8,408 bases of DNA, taken from CAYYWP01 sp050176585. Its GTDB lineage: Bacteria; Desulfobacterota; Binatia; HRBIN30; CADEER01. Location of the stretch: positions 1 to 8,408 of the forward strand of contig JBFXHX010000082.1 in the NCBI GenBank assembly GCA_050176585.1. Direction: 5' to 3'. Both the position numbers and the translations under genes were made by a program. The notes under the pieces were generated by a model, which was not told where the DNA came from, made no database searches, and was given only the letters and a program-made list of their open reading frames with translations. How positions within the stretch are numbered: position 1 is the stretch's first letter; each line of letters starts with the position of its first letter. Of the stretch, positions 6,328-8,408 are shown piece by piece.

Positions 6328-7565
6328 ATGCCTGCCCGCGAACGCCTCCAGCGCGCTGAACGCGAAGCCGCCGTGGCGGCGCGCACCGCGGTGCCGGCGC
6401 TCATCACTGGTGGCGCGGGCGATGATCGCGCCGGCGTGGTGACCTACACGGTCGTCGGCGCCACGACGGGTTTCTCGCAGCTATGGCTGCTGCTGCTATC
6501 CACCCCCCTACTGGTGGCAGCCACGGCAATGGCGGCGCGCGTCGCTCTCGCCACGCGACAGGGCCTCGCGGCGGTGATCGAGCGCCGCTACACCCGTGCG
6601 CTCAGCGTGTGGATCGTGCTGCTGCTGGCCATACCGAACATCGCCACCATCTCGGCTGATGTCGCCGGTGTGGCCAGCGCGCTGGCAATGTTCACCGGCG
6701 TGCGCTGGGAACTCTTCGTCCCCGTGGTGGTCGCGGTGCTGGCGGTGCTGCTGCACCGCGGGTACGCGCGCATCCAGCGCGCCCTGACGCTCTTCACGCT
6801 CGCGCTGGTGGCGTACGCGGCCGCGGCGTTCGCCGCGCATCCGGATTGGGCACGAGTCGTGCGCGCAACGCTCGTCCCCACCGTCATCGCCGAGCGGAGC
6901 TGGGCGCTCGCGGCGCTCGCTCTCCTCGGCACGACGATCTCGCCGTACATGCTGTTCTGGCAGGCGAACGAGGAGGTCGAGGAGCTCCGCGCAGGGTTCG
7001 CGATCCGGGCCCGCGCCGCCGATGCCGCGATCTGGATCGGCATGCTGTTCAGCAACCTGATCGCTTTTTTCATCATCGTGGCCGCGGCGGCCGCAATCCC
7101 CGGCAGCGGCGCGGGCATCGACAGCGTCGCCGATGCCGCCCGCGCGCTGCAGCCGCTGCACGAGGTCGGCGCGGCGGCGTTCATCATCGGCATCATCGCC
7201 GCCGGGCTGCTGGCGCTCCCCGTCGTCGCGGGATCGACGGCGTACGCGGTCGCCGAAGTGTTCGGGTGGAACGAGGGGCTCGGCGCCGCGGCCGGCACCG
7301 CCCGCGGGTTCAACCTCGTGCTGGGCATCGCCCTGCTCGGCGGCGCCGCATCTCGCTGCTGCCCGAGTTCCATCCGGCCGCCGCGCTGTTCTACACGCAG
7401 GTGCTGAACGGCATGCTGCTGCCCGCGATCCTCATGATCTTGCTGGTGCTGTCGAACGATCGGCAGGTCGTCGGCGACGCGCGCAACCCCGCCTGGATGA
7501 ACGCCGCGGTAGGGCTGGCGGTCATCGTCGCGCTCGCGGCCGACTTCGCCGCCCTGGTCAGCTGA
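6328..7565 (+). pseudogene. Nramp-related metal transporter, interrupted by an apparent single-base frameshift
   Basis: If repaired, this is a membrane transporter of about 412 residues, normal for Nramp-type proteins. It starts at ATG 6328, 5 nt after the previous stop, so it is probably translationally coupled. First-helix motif: TGGAGDDRAGVVTY (27-40), corresponding to the DPGN or DDPSG motif of Nramp relatives. Sixth-helix motif: TTISPYMLFWQANEEVEE (202-219), in place of the MPH motif of classic Mn/Fe transporters. About ten hydrophobic segments are seen. The first frame runs to GCA 7348-7350, then becomes nonsense and stops at 7407. The family-like sequence resumes one frame over (SLLPEFHPAAALFYTQVLNG) and ends at TGA 7563-7565. 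One missing base near 7350 explains this. No slippery heptamer is seen there, so a sequencing error or a genuine inactivating deletion is more likely than programmed frameshifting. Substrate is unknown. Confidence 0.83.
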
Positions 7566-7566
7566 C

Positions 7567-8121
7567 ATGCGCGCGATCGCGTACGCGCTGCTCGCCCTGC
7601 CCGGGCTCGCGTTGCCGCAGGGCGCGCTCGCCGACGGCGGGCTCGTCCGCGCCAGTCAGGCCGCCGGCGCGCTGATCATCACTGTGTTCAGTGCACCGAC
7701 GCCGCTGCGCGCCGGACCCGCCGACATCAGCGTGCTCCTGCAGGAGCGCACCGGTGGCGCCACCGTGCTCGACGGCGAGGTGCAGGTCACGCTGCGCGCC
7801 GCGGCCGCCCCCTTCCCGGTGGCGACTGCCGCGGCGACCCGCGCCGCGGCGGTGAACAAGCTGCTCTACGCCGCGCTGCTCGACGTGCCTGCCGCGGGCC
7901 GCTGGGAGTTCGTGGTGGACGTGAAAGCGCGCAGTGAATCGCACCGCGTCGCATTCGACGCCGACGTCGCTGCGGCCGCCCCCAGCGCCCTCGCCTTCTG
8001 GCCGCATCTCGCGCTGCCGTTCATCGCCGTCGCGCTCTACACCGTGCACCAATGGCGTGCGCTGCGCGCATCGCCGACGGGCCATGGTGGCCGCCGTTCG
8101 TTGCGGGCGTCGGCAAAATAG
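7567..8121 (+). CDS. FixH/YtkA-like membrane-anchored periplasmic protein
   Basis: This encodes 184 residues. Residues 1-22 are a signal peptide ending in ALA before DGG. Residues about 25-135 form a beta-rich periplasmic domain resembling FixH/YtkA-like proteins: VFSAPTPLRAGPADISVLLQ (40-59), NKLLYAALLDVPAAGRWEF (97-115), then VDV. A membrane helix follows near 141-160 (ALAFWPHLALPFIAVALY), and a basic tail (RRSLRASAK) should stay in the cytoplasm. FixH proteins take part in assembly of cbb3-type haem-copper oxidases, with unclear biochemistry. The ATG lies 1 nt after the transporter stop, so translation is probably coupled; no strong ribosome site is needed or seen. The gene order (CtaG/polyferredoxin, transporter, FixH-like) supports a metal or cofactor assembly role. 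Family assignment is by pattern memory and moderately sure; the coding call is firm. Confidence 0.78.
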   Translation: MRAIAYALLALPGLALPQGALADGGLVRASQAAGALIITVFSAPTPLRAGPADISVLLQERTGGATVLDGEVQVTLRAAAAPFPVATAAATRAAAVNKLLYAALLDVPAAGRWEFVVDVKARSESHRVAFDADVAAAAPSALAFWPHLALPFIAVALYTVHQWRALRASPTGHGGRRSLRASAK

Positions 8122-8166
8122 TATTGTGCTGGACGCCGGCGCGGCACCGGACCAGGATGATCGACC

Positions 8167-8408
8167 ATGAGCTTCGCAGACGGGATCTTCCGCCGCCACC
8201 TGCTCGCCCTCGGCGGTGGATTATTGATCCAGCTGGCGACCGGCCGTGGCGCGCGCGCACGCGAGTCCGCCGGGCCGGCGCCTAGCACTCCGCGCATGTC
8301 CGCGAGCGACCAACGCTTCATAGAGGGCCTGACCGACCTGGTCGCGCGCGTGCTGACCGCGCTGATGGCGTTCAGCGACGCGCTGCGGCGCTTGGAGCCG
8401 CACGCGGT
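8167..8408 (+). CDS. unrecognised protein with possible Tat signal, 5' part only
   Basis: The frame begins at ATG 8167, 45 nt after the FixH-like stop, with AGGA 9 nt upstream, and remains open to the window end; 80 codons are visible. The first 30 residues contain FRRHLLALGGGLLIQLATG, a twin-arginine pair followed by a hydrophobic stretch and ARA as a possible cleavage site. This fits a Tat-type export signal or an N-terminal anchor. A Pro/Ser linker follows, then a helix-forming segment (RFIEGLTDLVARVLTALMAF) that could form a coiled coil or packing helix. I do not recognise the family. Because it is the next gene of the same operon-like run, a partner role with the FixH-like and CtaG-fusion proteins is possible. 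An internal ATG near 8296 would be an alternative start, but it has no better ribosome site. Confidence 0.6.
   Translation, partial: MSFADGIFRRHLLALGGGLLIQLATGRGARARESAGPAPSTPRMSASDQRFIEGLTDLVARVLTALMAFSDALRRLEPHA

Noticed and set aside
7335..7360. Programmed -1 ribosomal frameshift in the transporter gene
   Set aside because: The sequence GGCGGCGCCGCATCTC contains no slippery heptamer; a missing base is the simpler explanation.
6588..7568. 326-codon antisense open frame opposite the Nramp-related gene
   Set aside because: Low-complexity Ala/Ser/Arg translation without a ribosome site; the sense strand explains the conservation.

Overview
The window is GC-rich chromosomal DNA from a bacterium that is most likely a member of Pseudomonadota (Gram-negative). 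Three things point there: an OprB-type outer-membrane porin, a one-piece tmRNA whose tag ends in ALAA, and strong use of G/C-ending codons. I cannot place it more finely. No insertion sequence, CRISPR array, phage gene or tRNA is visible.

Layout. Positions 1-352 (minus strand) hold the tmRNA gene ssrA, nearly complete at the window edge, with a recognisable tag frame and a plausible promoter behind it. About 290 bp without a gene follow, with one perfect GC hairpin. Then comes a small DUF5335-like protein (688-1065, plus). It converges on a CoA-binding-domain protein with an unusual basic, glycine-rich tail (1161-1775, minus); a bulged hairpin lies between the two. Upstream of that gene is about 250 bp with a 16-bp palindrome but no gene. 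Two more minus-strand genes follow: an unrecognised 78-residue protein (2029-2265) and an OprB-family carbohydrate porin (2455-3891).

The right half is a tightly packed plus-strand operon starting at 4043. Its order is: a 759-residue membrane protein joining a CtaG-like cytochrome-oxidase-assembly domain to an FixG/NapH-like polyferredoxin; an Nramp-related metal transporter starting 5 nt later, with an apparent single-base frameshift near 7350; a FixH/YtkA-like membrane-anchored periplasmic protein starting 1 nt after the transporter stop; and, after 45 nt, the 5' part of an unrecognised gene with a possible Tat signal that runs off the window.

How the genes may work together (inference). 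CtaG and FixG/CcoG families are both linked to copper delivery and assembly of haem-copper oxidases, and FixH is a partner in the ccoGHIS/fixGHIS assembly operons. The operon therefore looks like a variant cofactor-assembly or metal-handling cassette. CtaG is fused to the G-type protein, and an Nramp-type transporter sits where the copper ATPase (CcoI/FixI) would normally be. This is the most interesting feature of the window. The left half is ordinary housekeeping plus small proteins of unknown function.
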